Shown: positions 10,471 through 20,399 of the stretch, piece after piece
Numbering within the stretch: the first letter of the stretch is position 1
Layout of the letters: every line of letters begins with the position of its first letter
NCBI GenBank assembly: GCA_030248225.1
Contig: JASANE010018541.1
Span: forward strand, 1 to 64,000
Origin: Trileptium ribeirensis
Taxonomy: Eukaryota; Nematoda; Enoplea; Enoplida; Thoracostomopsidae
Reading direction: 5' to 3'
Length of the DNA stretch: 64,000 nucleotides
Position numbers and translations under genes: made by a program
Notes under the pieces: generated by a model
Seen by the model: only the letters and a program-made list of their open reading frames with translations
Told to the model about the DNA's origin: nothing
The model's database searches: none

Positions 10471-11581
10471 TGTAGCCTACGTGGTCCTAGGGGTGTTTTA
10501 GTCCCACCGTAGATTACACACAAAACTACTACAATGCGAGCACCAAGAGATATTTTATTTTGTGAGCTTTATCTTAAAACCTTTATGTGTCACCACGTAT
10601 ACTTCAGACGATTTATTTCGCACACTACGACAAATTACAATTTTTACACAAACGTTTAAACAAATAAACGGCTGAACCGTACTCACCTTGATCGCACAGC
10701 TTCTGAGGCCGACTGAGGCCCTGATCTAACTGCGCAACCGCTTAAATAACTTTTCTAAACCCTATTTCTTGGAACTCAGAAGAATCCTGGTTCTGAAATA
10801 TCCCTAACCCGTTAGATTTCTTGGAACTGTGAAATTCGCTCTCTAACATAAATTTTAATTTCTGCGTTAGAGAACACCTTTTTATGAAATTCTTGGAATC
10901 CCTAACTCAAAACAATTTTTAAGATTTTCAAGAAAATTCAGCAGAAACACACTTACATTTCCGCTAATGTAAGTGTAATGGTTAAGGCATCCAGGGCTTA
11001 CACTCAAACCCGATAGGTAATGAAAAATATAGCCGACACACAAATTTTACAATTTTTAATTGTTTTAAACTATCTTAATCTTAATAATTCCAAGAACCTA
11101 ATAAAATCATTAGGGGCACAAATTACCCAGGGGATGAGGTCCGTAAGTCCTTAACGGGCGGGCCAAATGATGCCAAATTTGGTGTGTGTAATCTACAACG
11201 TGCCCTATGGCATTTGACATCAAAATCCACATATGCCCAATCCATCCCCCATGTCCGGATTTGTATGAATTTCTGCTATAGATACTATATGCTGAGAACT
11301 TTGGTATTTTCAAAACAACAAATATTTTAAGCTTTTTATACACACGGCACAAAATATAATATATACACGTTACATTATTATTATACATATTTTCTATATC
11401 ATACTCATACAATTCTTACAAACACAAACAGTAAATATAATCATACGTGTTTGTATAATATATGCTATATACTACAATACACACGGGTAAACAACACAAC
11501 ACGTTCTACAAACATAACACACAGTATAAGCACAAAGGTGCCGCAACTACATTTAGGTTCCCACGGTAATGCATCGTTACA
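10471..11581 (-). repeat. 5' LTR of the gag-only element
   Basis: This is an 1111-bp copy of the repeat at 2285-3429, lacking a 34-bp segment found in that copy. In element orientation it is the upstream LTR: gag lies directly downstream, and the primer-binding site is adjacent. Confidence 0.9.
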
Positions 11582-11685
11582 CATCGTCGATCCCTGTTCT
11601 TCACACCCCCCGCCGCCGTCTAGAATGATGGAGTCTCGTAGGATCTCAAAACTAAGTGAACTTATGGAGATAAGTAACTTCATGA
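11582..11685 (+). mobile_element. Non-LTR element 1, short middle segment
   Basis: These 104 bases begin with the second catc duplication and encode a proline-rich stretch followed by a helix-like segment. This is the expected sequence between the 'HFPG' block and the reverse transcriptase fingers of element 1. It is bounded on the left by the LTR element and on the right by the hAT-type element. Confidence 0.8.
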
Positions 11686-12448
11686 CAGGGAGTAACCGGA
11701 ATTCCGGTTCCGCGAAAATCGTGTTCCGGTTGCGGTTCCGGCAAAGGGCAAAAACCATAGAGGAACCGGAATTCCGGTTTAAAAATTTTGTTTGAAATTT
11801 TTCACGTTTTTTGCTTCATCCTGTAATCCAAACATATGTAATATATATTGATGATCATATATAATGATAAAGCTCCAACACAACCAAGCAAAAGAAAAGA
11901 ATAGCATTCTGATTATAAAGTTATCATCATTATGATCTAACTGACGGGCACTGTTTGTCCAACGAAAGCCTAAACAGTGTCCCTGACCACTGATCAGAAA
12001 ATTACCTTCTATCTATTATTTTCTCTTAGAATCATATAAACCAATAATTTTAAGTTTCCTACAGAAGAACACGCAACAAACCTATGTGTAGTAAAGGGAG
12101 GCGACTGGAGACAGAGCGAAAGTGTGTATTCTACGCTCCAAGCTTTGTAAGCACATTCGATTTGACGTAGCATACGCAATGGTGTATAGTGGAAGACATT
12201 TTTTGCTCTGAATGTCCAAAAACCGACATATTTGATCGATAAATAAACATTATTAGCTTCCTCAGTCTCTTTAAAGTTTCAGAAAGGAATAATACCATCG
12301 CAATACATTAACTTTAATGTAAAAGTTATTTTTAATGCATTTTAAATCCACTATACCTTCATTTCTTCCATCATCTGTTTTACTATATATAAATTTCGAA
12401 GACCAGGTTCCCGTTCCGGTTTAAATGGACGGTTCCGGTTATTCCCTG
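11686..12448 (+). mobile_element. hAT-type MITE, copy A
   Basis: The element starts CAGGGAGTAACCGGAA and ends with the inverted form (TTCCGGTTATTCCCTG). It is flanked by 8-bp repeats cttcatga (11678-11685) and cttgatga (12449-12456), one mismatch apart. An 8-bp duplication and CAGGG ends are typical of hAT transposons. The subterminal regions repeat the hexamer TTCCGG/CCGGAA many times, which in hAT elements can be transposase-binding sites. There is no transposase ORF. Relative to copy B it lacks about 400 internal bases, so it is an internal-deletion derivative. It interrupts the reverse transcriptase region of non-LTR element 1. Confidence 0.85.
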
Positions 12449-12449
12449 C

Positions 12450-13668
12450 TTGATGACTATAGAGAGAATCAAATGGGCGATCAGTTCCTTTCAAAGTTTC
12501 AAATCGCCAGGGGTTGATGGTGTATACCCAATCATGCTTCAGCTATCCTGCGAATGCTCTGTTTATTTATTGCAGCGCATATTTAAAGCTAGCCTGAGGC
12601 TTGGCTATATTACATCACAGTGGAGGATATCTAATGTAATTTTTATACCCAAACCGGGCAAGAGGGACTATATGGATCCAAAGGCTTGTCTTTCTTCCTT
12701 TCTTCTTAAAACTATGGAGAAAATCATTGATAATGATATTAGGGATGTGATACTGGTCATGTATCCGTTACATCGGCAAATTCTGGCAAAACTAGGCAAG
12801 ACAACTGCCAGTGTCAGAGCTACTCGGGGTTTCCCTCAAGGAGGTGTACTATCACCCCTGCTGTGGAGCTTAGTTGTGGATGATCTTTTGGCTTACTTTG
12901 ACAAATCGAGAGTTTTGAGTATTACTTACTCAGATGATGTTAGTTTACTCTGCTCCGCCACACCTTTGGGTGTGGCATGTAGACGTATGCAAAACGAGCT
13001 TAACTCGATGCTACATTGGAGTAGTACGAGAGGTCTCTCGATAAGTTCGAGTAAAACGATGGTTATCACTCGCAAGAGATCAAGGGCTGAATATAGGGAT
13101 ATAACCTTGAACGGTACTATTTTGAGGCCTTGTGATAGCGTAAAATATTTAGGGTTGTATCTAGACTCAAAAATGAGTTGAGATATTATATTGAACAGGC
13201 ATCTCAGAAGGCAATAAAACTTCTTTTTGCTATAGAGGGTGCAGTTGGTGTTAATTGGGGGCTACGGCAAAGTCGATGTCTTACCTCTATACTGCGGTAG
13301 TGCTTCTATCCCTAACTTATGGCTGTGCTATGTGGTGGCACAGAAGCAAATTGAAAACTTATTTGGGAAAATTTATGAAGGTTCATAGTCTGGCCTGTCG
13401 AATGATCACAGGTTCACTTCGTTCTGCTCCTCTGGAGGGTCTAGAGGCCATGATGGGAATTAGACCTATTGATCTCGTTATTGATCAACTGGCAGTTGAA
13501 AGCTACTACCACCTGAGAACCACTGGGCTATGGCTTGCTCAGTGCGACGGTAGTGGATATTATAGGTTGCAAAGATTTGCCCGAGGCATATGTGATACTA
13601 TAGTAATGCCAACGGACAGAACTTTAAGATTTTTCAGTTGGAATAGGAAATGGTGTGTAAGACATTAG
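12450..13668 (+). pseudogene. Reverse transcriptase of non-LTR element 1, frame-broken
   Basis: Frame 12450-13181 begins with the fingers motif K-S-P-G-V-D-G-V-Y-P and I-F-I-P-K-P-G-K. It continues with G-F-P-Q-G-G-V-L-S-P-L-L-W (about 12822-12861) and the catalytic box I-T-Y-S-D-D-V (about 12922-12942). Both aspartates are kept, although the usual Y-A-D-D is Y-S-D-D. The thumb region with K-Y-L-G-L-Y-L-D-S-K lies near 13141-13173. After a frame break the frame 13255-13668 continues with the typical Y-T-A-V-V-L-L-S-L-T-Y-G-C-A-M-W-W segment. It copies element RNA into DNA at the nicked target in active relatives. Confidence 0.88.
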
Positions 13669-13681
13669 GAAACCCAGTCAG

Positions 13682-14083
13682 ATGGCGATCTTGTGTGCTA
13701 TACTGATGGTTCACTCATGGACACAGATTGTAGGAGTTAGAGTAGGGGCTGGAGCCGTTATTGATAATACACATAGATTACACTTCGCACCAGGGTCCAA
13801 GGCAACGATTTTCCAGGCAGAAATTGTTGCAATTTTTAGATCTGCCGAACATCTCGTGGAACAAGGTACTAGGGGAAGGAATATTTGGATTTTCAGTGAC
13901 AGCCAGGCTGCACTTAAGGCTATAGATAAGCCGGTGGTGTCGTCAGCCACTGTTCTTGAATGCCATAAGAAATTAAATAGACTAGGTGCCGAAAATGTGC
14001 TCTGCCGAAATGGGTCAAGGGACACTCAGGCATTAGAGGTAATGAAATTGCAGACAGCCTTGCAAAGAAAGGTGCTTTATTAA
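13682..14083 (+). pseudogene. RNase H domain of non-LTR element 1
   Basis: This frame carries the RNase H pattern A-E-I-V-A-I (about 13819-13836), then I-F-S-D-S-Q-A-A-L-K-A-I (about 13890-13925), and after a frame disturbance a V-x-G-H-x-G-like region near 14010. A C-terminal RNase H supports placement in the I/LOA/R1 group rather than CR1 or L2. The upstream D-G-S motif is seen only in a shifted frame (Y-T-D-G-S near 13700-13715), so the domain is broken. Confidence 0.75.
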
Positions 14084-14406
14084 ATGTGTCTGGGCCGGAA
14101 CCCTGTGTTCCAGTTTCCTCTTCTATTGTGAAGACTTAGCTGATGCGTTCTTTGTTTGGGCAACAAGCTAGACGGCGGAGAGGGAGAATAAATTGCAGGC
14201 AGGCAAGGATTTTCTTTCCTGAAGTCAATTATAGGAGATCTTATGGAAGCTTAGCAAAGATAGGCTGCGGATTGCTATACATGTTTTAACTGGGCATAAT
14301 CTTTTAAATGCCCATTTAAGGCTATGGTAGGACTATGTGTTTGAGTAAATTAATAGGTTTTTGCGTTGCAACTCAGAGGTTTGAAGTCTAATTTAATCTA
14401 ATCTAG

Positions 14407-16080
14407 GCTACTGAAAGACTGATGTTAGGACTTGGATTGTTCAATAAAGAACCCAACTTCAGTACATTGTTGGTCAAGTCATACTTGATCACTCCGTATA
14501 ACAGTTTATAAAATATGAAGACACCATGTTGTGCTGCAGCCAAACTATCCTGTCTGGAATATAGGTTGTTCGGGGCATGACCCATGATCCCATTTTAGCA
14601 TAATGTCACTGAGTGCACTTAGCAAAGGTATAATTTCAACCATTGACTTTATCCTTAAACGAGCTACACATTGTGTACAAGTAATCCATAACCCACAAAA
14701 GCATAGTATGTTGTTGTTTAAGATAGCTTCGCCAATTATAGTTGTATCAGTGATATCCCATGCACAGCAAGCGTTCCTATGTAATAGTTCTTATGGAACC
14801 TAGATCAACAATATTAAAACTCGCCACATGCAAGACAGTTTCTTCTTGAACAGACTCAGCTGAGTGCAATGCAACCAGTGTATTGCTCCATAGTTTGCAA
14901 TTGGAAAATGATCTAGTGTACAGCCATGTGATCTTGGCTGAATGTAGGCCCCATGTTTTGCCAATTACAGTTCTACAGCCATGATCGCACGTGTGCCTTT
15001 ATTAGCAACATAGCCTCAACGTTGTCTAAGACTCAGTATGGAGTCCAGATACATATCTAAGTACTTGATTTGATCTACAAGTACATATGGTTTGCATTGA
15101 AGTGTCTAAAGTCCATAATGTCCAACGGCGCACCACTTCTTCTGAAATGCACAATACCACACGTTTCCCGACAGTCTTTAAACCATTCCTATTGCACCAT
15201 TGTTCAACTTTCGTTAGTGCCGTACGGAGACGATTGGCAACAGAAGTGTTTCACATACAGAAGCACACGACTACAATATCATCTGAATGAGCCTGGGCAT
15301 TTACACTCATCGCATTTATATAATTTAAGACGTCGTGGGCCTCCATGCTCCAAAGTTATGGGGATAATACTCCACCTTTGGATGCATTTTGTAATACCGA
15401 ATTTTTAAGACAAATTGCTTAAAAATGTCTACGATTTGGTGCTATCAAATGCATCTCCAACATTTAAGAAGCAACCTGACAGTAAAACCATTTAGAAGAT
15501 TAATTGAAAAACCAATATAAGTGCGAAGTAGAGATAGTTGATTTAATCCGCTCATATGCATGTTGTTTAGGATTGCGGTTTGCATCAATCCTGCATGTAT
15601 CAAACTTGGCTTTAATAACATTATCAAAATGACCAGATAATTCGATGTGGACGATTTACTCACGCGTAGCGTGATTATATGCAGTTCCATATCACAAGTG
15701 TCCATGAGGGTTACAGAGTTACAGGGTTCCTCGCAAACGGACTGATACCCTAAGCTATATTTACCTACCCAATGTGCCGAATAAAAACCAATATAAGTTA
15801 GTGCGAAGTAGAGATGGTTGATTTAACCCGCTCATATGCATGTTGTTTAGGATTGCGGTTTGCATCAATCCCGCATGTATCAAACTTGGCTTTAATACCA
15901 TTATCAAAATGACCGCTAATTCGATGTGGACGATTTACTCACGCGTAGCGTGCTTATATACAGTTCCATATCACAAGTGTCCATGAGGGTTACGGAGTTA
16001 CCGGGTTTCTCGCTAGCGGACTGATACCCTAAGCTATATTTACCTACCCAAGGTGCCGAAATAGCGTAGTAATTTTTACC
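14407..16080 (-). mobile_element. Antisense, decayed R1/Jockey-like non-LTR fragment
   Basis: Read on the minus strand, with several frame breaks, this region shows reverse transcriptase blocks in order. They are K-Q-H-A-Y and K-S-T-I (near 15830 and again near 15555), S-D-D-I-V-V (about 15280), L-R-T-A-L-T-K-V-E-Q-W-C-N-R-N-G-L-K-T (about 15180-15240), and then a K-T-W-G-L and W-L-Y thumb region (about 14920-14970). The pattern 'WCxxxGLxxNPxKT' is typical of R1/Jockey-like elements. No ends or target duplication could be fixed, and the fragment is heavily mutated. It directly abuts the tail of non-LTR element 1. Confidence 0.7.
15507..16060. repeat. Tandem duplication, two copies of about 277 bp
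   Basis: 15507-15782 and 15783-16060 are near-identical direct repeats. Both start around AACCAATATAAG and end GTGCCGAA. They differ by scattered substitutions and a 4-bp insertion (tagt). The unit encodes an antisense reverse transcriptase fragment, so the duplication happened inside the old element. Confidence 0.9.
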
Positions 16081-16965
16081 GTTACGATCACTTACAAAAT
16101 TATAAGGAAAATAGGGGAAAGTGAGGATAACTGCCCCCCTAAGCCGACAGACTCCCCACTAAGCCGACGGACCTTGGACACCTTAAGCAATTCGACGTTA
16201 TTACGTACCTATCACACACGTCACTAATAAATAAAAAAATATTGTTATTCTTCGTCAAACCAAAAATGTATTGGTCATTTTACTCAAAAATTTTCGATTC
16301 AACTCTGTATCTGTATATCAGAGCAACTGTGTGCACTGTATGTACACCTAAATCAAAGCCTATGCGTAATTCCAGATATTTACGGAGAATATGAAATATA
16401 AGCTACGCTTCTGAAATTTGATAAACTTAATCAATACGATTATGACTAACCAGCAGAGACTGTAGCACTACCACAAAAACAAATTCCTGATGTTAAAACT
16501 TTTCCAGTATTTCATAGAATCACTGTGGTCGGCTCAACCACTCTTTTCAGAATGATAATTCTGTCGCGGAGATAAAGCTAAATGACTAGATAAATAAATG
16601 ATTACTTCGAAATTGTGGTGCGGTGGAAAGCGTGGGCTGGTATTTTCGAAGCACAATAGCAAAAACGAGCGCCCGGTATTTTGCTCATTGCAAATTTTTT
16701 ACTACAAGAATAACCTCTAGTTGCCTTAAAATTTGTCAAAACTTTTAATAAAATATCATTCTATAGAAATTCGATAAAAGTACGGAAAAATAGTTTGCAA
16801 GTTGTTTCTAACCTCAATAGATATGTTTGAATTATTTCAGCATTTCCTTTAAAACATAGGATTTTTTAAATCTGTAGATTGCAAAACTCCCCGGTTCATG
16901 GAGCACCAGTTCCGTTAAATCCGCAGTTCCTGGCTGCGGACAATTCTTAGAGGAACGGGAAACTA
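16081..16965. other. Unassigned AT-rich sequence
   Basis: No coding frame or repeat end was recognised. A local C/G-rich patch at 16125-16175 contains a doubled 'ctaagccgacrga' phrase. If the AVL9-type gene extends left of the window, this is intron. Confidence 0.4.
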
Positions 16966-17456
16966 TAATGCGCGAGTAAACTTAAGGTGACCCCGCCAAC
17001 CATCCTATTTTGTATTTTTGCATAAAATTTGTTACTGAACGCTTTTTGGTTATATAATTGAAATTCGGTGCAAATCTGTTCACGAACACAGCGCTCGCGA
17101 TTGAAATCAAACCATTTTGTGTGCGCGAAAATTCAAGTAAAATTACCCAAATTTTTGAAAACGAAAATTTGTCGATTTGATTGTGACGTCATGCAATAAA
17201 TTTATTAGCGAACACTGAATAATCCAAATTTAAATGCTAGTGCATTAGGAAACAGAATTTCTGCAAATTGAAATAGCCGAAATTCTGTTCGAACACAATG
17301 CCTAATTTCGGGCACTTGAATTTGATTTGGCCACTTTTCGGTTAGCGAAAAACCGAATGGAATTATTCTTTTTCCGTAACAAGGGTTTGCGATTCGATAT
17401 CGGTAATGACAAAATAGGATTGTTAGCGGGGTCACCTTAAGCTTGCTCACGCATAA
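16966..17456. mobile_element. MITE with about 48-bp terminal inverted repeats
   Basis: The left end (about 16966-17013) and the right end (about 17409-17456) are inverted copies with few mismatches. Both include CTTAAGGTGACCCCGC followed by ATCCTATTTTGT. The interior is AT-rich with no transposase. TTAA occurs inside both arms (16982-16985 and 17437-17440), so a piggyBac-like element with TTAA flanks at 16986-17436 is an alternative reading. However, the inverted repeat continues outward past TTAA. No target duplication outside the full repeat is certain. Confidence 0.75.
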
Positions 17457-18337
17457 CAGATCGAATTAAAATTACATCAGTCACGCTTTTCACAGGAAAC
17501 AAAACTGTTAACATTCAAATTCCTAACAAAAATAGCGAGTTCAAAACAGCGCGAATCTTACATGATAAAACTGTTTTGCTTTATCTCAAAAATACTTGCA
17601 ATATAATATTTTAAAATACTTCAAGATATTTGCAATTTATTACGCAATATAGTAAGAAAAATAAACACGGATTAGTCAAGGCCAAGTTTTTGAAAATTCT
17701 GATGGACTCACGCAGAGCTATTCATTGACAAAACAATGAGCTCAAGAATATCCATATTATCTCTTCATTTGTTATGGAAATACAGACCGTTTCGTGTAGT
17801 TCATGCTCATGGCTCCTTTTTAACTAATCTTACGCTATAGGTAATTGCCGCAATATCACCTCACATGCCGCTACATAGCGCTTCCCACGCTCTACAAAAT
17901 AAGCCTATGAAGATCCATATATGCTCAATGGTTAAGGAGATATGAGCGTTTTGTGTATTATCGGTCTCAGGGGGCATTTAAATCAATCCTATAGCATAGC
18001 TAAACAACCACATAACTAAAATTACATATTTTGGTGAAATATCTGTGCCCGCAATGGAGACGCAGTCAAAAACTTGTACTGTCGGACATTTAAATCCACT
18101 TTTACGGGAGAAAGGATTTGGAATCGGTTTTAGCCCTGGCTAAAGATTTCAAGTCTTCGTTTGAGCTATAGCGAGAGACGATCGAACGTTGCAATTTTGA
18201 GTTATGGATGAAACAAGAAATAAATTCCACAAATATTTGACAGTCCCAAATTTCATCATAATGAAAAGTAATTTCCCGTTAACACTCAGAATTACATAAT
18301 GAATGGGATGTTTTGCAATTAATATTAAAATAATTAC
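17457..18337. other. Unassigned sequence
   Basis: Nothing coding or repeated was recognised. It would be intron or 3' flank of the minus-strand AVL9-type gene. Confidence 0.35.
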
Positions 18338-18817
18338 TTAACGACGCGCCAACTTTTTGTTTCCAGCCGGCAATTTTGGCGTACGAGTTATTTATCATTG
18401 TTTTTGCACCTTTACTGAACCACTGCTCATCGCGGCATTCGAAACCGTCCTCGACAGCTGACTCTGCTCCTTCGAATGAGTTCGGCATTTGCTGATCATG
18501 ATCAGACAGTGTATTTTTTTCTGCAGACGGTCCCGCCGTCGCAAATGTATGATCGCAAGCTATATCAATATCCCTGTTATGAGAGTCGACGTCTTTGTCT
18601 CCATCGTCTGTTTCACCTTGCAAAACTAAAACGGGTTTCTGGTTTGCTAGAGCCTCACCATTTTCGTCATCGATCAGAGCGCTATTGTCAGTATCACCCA
18701 ATTCCTTGCTATCTGACGAATTATTTAGGGCAACCGTATCTGACATAGAATACGATTCAAAATCAACATCAGCCCGAACATTAGATTGAACCGCAGTCGA
18801 AGGATTAGGTACCGATT
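18338..18817 (-). CDS. Probable AVL9-type exon: acidic serine-rich linker
   Basis: An open minus-strand frame runs from a good acceptor (AAATTTTAG before 18817) to a GTAATT donor after 18338. The exon is 480 bp, with two leading bases and one trailing base outside whole codons. The leading phase complements the exon at 19364-19462, whose last codon ends on one base. The product is acidic and rich in S, D, E and N, and ends with a basic/aromatic segment (K-I-A-G-W-K-Q-K-V). AVL9 proteins carry a poorly conserved acidic linker after the first DENN half, which fits this position. There is no sequence-level match I can cite, so the assignment rests on strand, order and phase. It could belong to another gene. 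Confidence 0.5.
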
Positions 18818-19363
18818 CTAAAATTTACATTATAGGTTAACATTTCTGTATACTACGTGTTTTCCGCAGGAAAATAAAAAGAAATGCTAAAAATATGGTA
18901 TGCGCAGTGATACAGCTAAGAAGCATCTTGCAAGTAAATCGAATAATTCTAGCTTTACAACATCTTCCCTTTAAATTATTGTGGTGAAGACAAAAAAATC
19001 AGTCGCTGTTAGTTTGAGGTTTAGGATATCTCAGTCGCAGGTTTAGGTTTCGTTGCAGCAGAAACATTGTTACGCAATACACATCCTCATGAGTATTTGA
19101 GATAAGTTCTGTTGTCAGGTTAGACTACAATGTAAAACGAGAAATTAACGTTTTGCCTTATAGTTCAAAACAAGTTATAAAGGTTCAAAATTCTAACCTT
19201 TCCGCGATTCCAAGACTCGTTTAATATCATTATTATTTAACTAGTCTGCCATTCCATTACTTATTGAACAAAAGCATAAAATATAGATAGAATAATATTA
19301 AGATATCACACTTAGCAAATAGTTATATGAAATATACATGTACTATCACAAAATTAACTGTAC
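18818..19363. other. Probable intron
   Basis: The segment is bounded by a GTACAG donor (minus strand, at 19363-19358) and the AAATTTTAG acceptor before 18817. The sequence is AT-rich and noncoding. Confidence 0.4.
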
Positions 19364-19462
19364 CACTGTCTTGAACAGGTGAGATGTGTTTTTCCAGACT
19401 ATCGATTAAGTGAGACATTGGAATGTAGATTGCGCATTCACACAGACCTGTTTCAATCATAC
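19364..19462 (-). CDS. AVL9: Probable AVL9 exon with the conserved G-M-I-E-x-G-L block
   Basis: The 99-bp minus-strand exon starts after CTTATAG and ends before GTACAG. It begins G-M-I-E-T-G-L-C-E-C. AVL9 proteins contain L-F-P-G-M-I-E-x-G-L at the end of the first DENN core. The L-F-P-G part is encoded at the end of the neighbouring exon (19494 side), with a compatible split glycine codon. The rest of the exon is not clearly alignable. The match is short, so this is likely rather than certain. Confidence 0.55.
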
Positions 19463-19493
19463 CTATAAGTAGAAGAACATTGAAACGTTATAC
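19463..19493 (-). other. Putative 31-nt intron
   Basis: On the minus strand the 31 bases read GTATAAC...CTTATAG and separate ...L-L-F-P-G from G-M-I-E... Splicing restores the family motif and the phase. Reading through would shift the frame and meet a stop shortly after. The length is far below the usual insect minimum. It could instead be a 31-bp insertion that breaks the exon, since GGTAT occurs at both borders. Confidence 0.4.
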
Positions 19494-19671
19494 CGGGAAA
19501 TAGAAGTGTGCACGCACTAAGTATAGAAAATGTCTTTTTGTTAAGCTCATGCACTTCACCAATCCAATCATAGTCTACAAGTGATACACTAGGACATAAA
19601 ATTTGTTTCCAGCTGCCTGCTATTGAGCCACACGACGTATAGCTCAGAATCAAAGCATATACGGGATTTTC
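19494..19671 (-). CDS. AVL9: Probable AVL9 exon ending in L-F-P-G
   Basis: An open minus-strand frame starts after a strong acceptor (TTTTCTCCTGTAG before about 19671). It ends S-A-C-T-L-L-F-P-G at the GTATAAC donor. The last ~17 residues fit the AVL9 segment before G-M-I-E. The upstream part does not resemble the family, so a later acceptor (CTTGTAG, near 19565) may be the true start. Order and strand agree with the upstream AVL9 exons at 34-42 kb. Confidence 0.45.
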
Positions 19672-19685
19672 CCTACAGGAGAAAA

Positions 19686-19775
19686 GGGGGGTGGGGCGCT
19701 GACCCAGGGCGGTGCGGCTTCAGTACTTACTGCAGTACTGAAGCCGCACCGGCCTGGGTCAGCGCCCCATCCCCC
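19686..19775. repeat. Near-perfect 90-nt palindrome
   Basis: The 42-base arms 19686-19727 and 19734-19775 are inverted copies with two mismatches, around the 6-base spacer TACTGC. The GC content is far above the surroundings. It lies about 15 bases upstream of the acceptor at 19671, inside the probable AVL9 intron. It could be a hairpin RNA precursor, a foldback-element remnant or an assembly foldback artefact. Confidence 0.9.
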
Positions 19776-20224
19776 GCAATGAATATTACGTTACAGTGAG
19801 TAATTCTGAATTTATGTGTCTGGAGTTGTAAACGACAATGAATTTGTTGATTTAACAGTGGTTTTTGAGACTAAAATTATCTAAAGCTTACATTATTCTA
19901 AAGTTTAGCAATATTTAAGGCCAATTAGCCAAATAACTTCATAACATTTCCCACCAAATGACAAAATTAGCAGTATAATTTTATTTAAATTTTGCTTCTC
20001 CATGAAAATGCTCCGCCCCGGGAGCTTAGGGGTGCTTCCAGCGGCGGCCGGACAAAGCCCTCTCCCCAGCCGAAGAAGGCTAGCGACAACACGGATATAA
20101 GGCGCTGTAATAGAATTTTCAGTTGCCGAAATCATGACCTCACAATTTCAAACTTGAATTACTAAAAAGAAGGAAACAATATATTTATTTATTTCCAGAA
20201 AATTTATATTTTAAATCTATTTTT
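19776..20224. other. Unassigned sequence with a GC-rich patch
   Basis: Mostly AT-rich. A compact GC-rich block at 20010-20105 stands out and may be the remnant of a short interspersed element. No ends, tandem copies or coding frame of note were found. Confidence 0.3.
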
Positions 20225-20255
20225 CTAGCTTTCCAAACGTGTAGCATTATCGCTT

Positions 20256-20363
20256 ATTGACAAAGTCGATTGTTTTCCTGTGCTCAGATACCCCATCAAA
20301 ATTAATATAATCTATGTAATCCAAATCACGAAGCCCAGAAATTTCATAATAATTGAGAGTCTA
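20256..20363 (-). CDS. Unidentified exon-like frame
   Basis: After the acceptor GATTTGTTTTAG (minus strand, at about 20363), a 36-37 codon frame runs to a TAA at about 20256. The peptide is rich in Y, D, I and R, with L-N-Y-Y-E-I-S-G-L-R-D-L at its start. Its composition looks protein-like rather than repeat-derived. It ends in a stop, so it cannot be an internal AVL9 exon unless the GTATCT donor inside it (about 20300) is used. No family was recognised and chance is possible. Confidence 0.2.
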
Positions 20364-20399
20364 AAACAAATCGCAATCACTAAATCTAGCCATACGACT

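Larger units (their letters stand above)
2285..11581 (-). mobile_element. Gag-only LTR retrotransposon (TR-GAG/LARD type), inserted in non-LTR element 1
   Basis: Two direct repeats, 2285-3429 and 10471-11581, bound a 7.04 kb internal region and are flanked by the duplication catc. In element (minus) orientation the LTRs start TGTAAC and end CTACA. A TGG-starting primer site follows the 5' LTR, and a purine tract precedes the 3' LTR. The only long coding region is a gag-like ORF next to the 5' LTR. I found no protease, reverse transcriptase, RNase H or integrase in any frame of the remaining 5 kb. This structure matches a non-autonomous terminal-repeat retrotransposon with GAG, mobilised in trans by a Gypsy element. 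The LTRs differ by one 34-bp indel plus scattered substitutions, so the insertion is not very recent. Confidence 0.85.
12449..14406 (+). mobile_element. Non-LTR element 1, 3' segment (reverse transcriptase, RNase H, tail)
   Basis: This segment holds the rest of element 1: reverse transcriptase, C-terminal region, RNase H and a 3' UTR ending in a short TAATC/TAATCTA repeat near 14385-14406. A short repeat instead of poly(A) is usual for I/R1/LOA-type elements. The right flank is another, antisense retrotransposon fragment. Confidence 0.85.

Noticed and set aside
16982..17440. Confident piggyBac assignment from TTAA flanks
   Set aside because: The inverted repeat continues outside TTAA, so TTAA may lie inside the element by chance.
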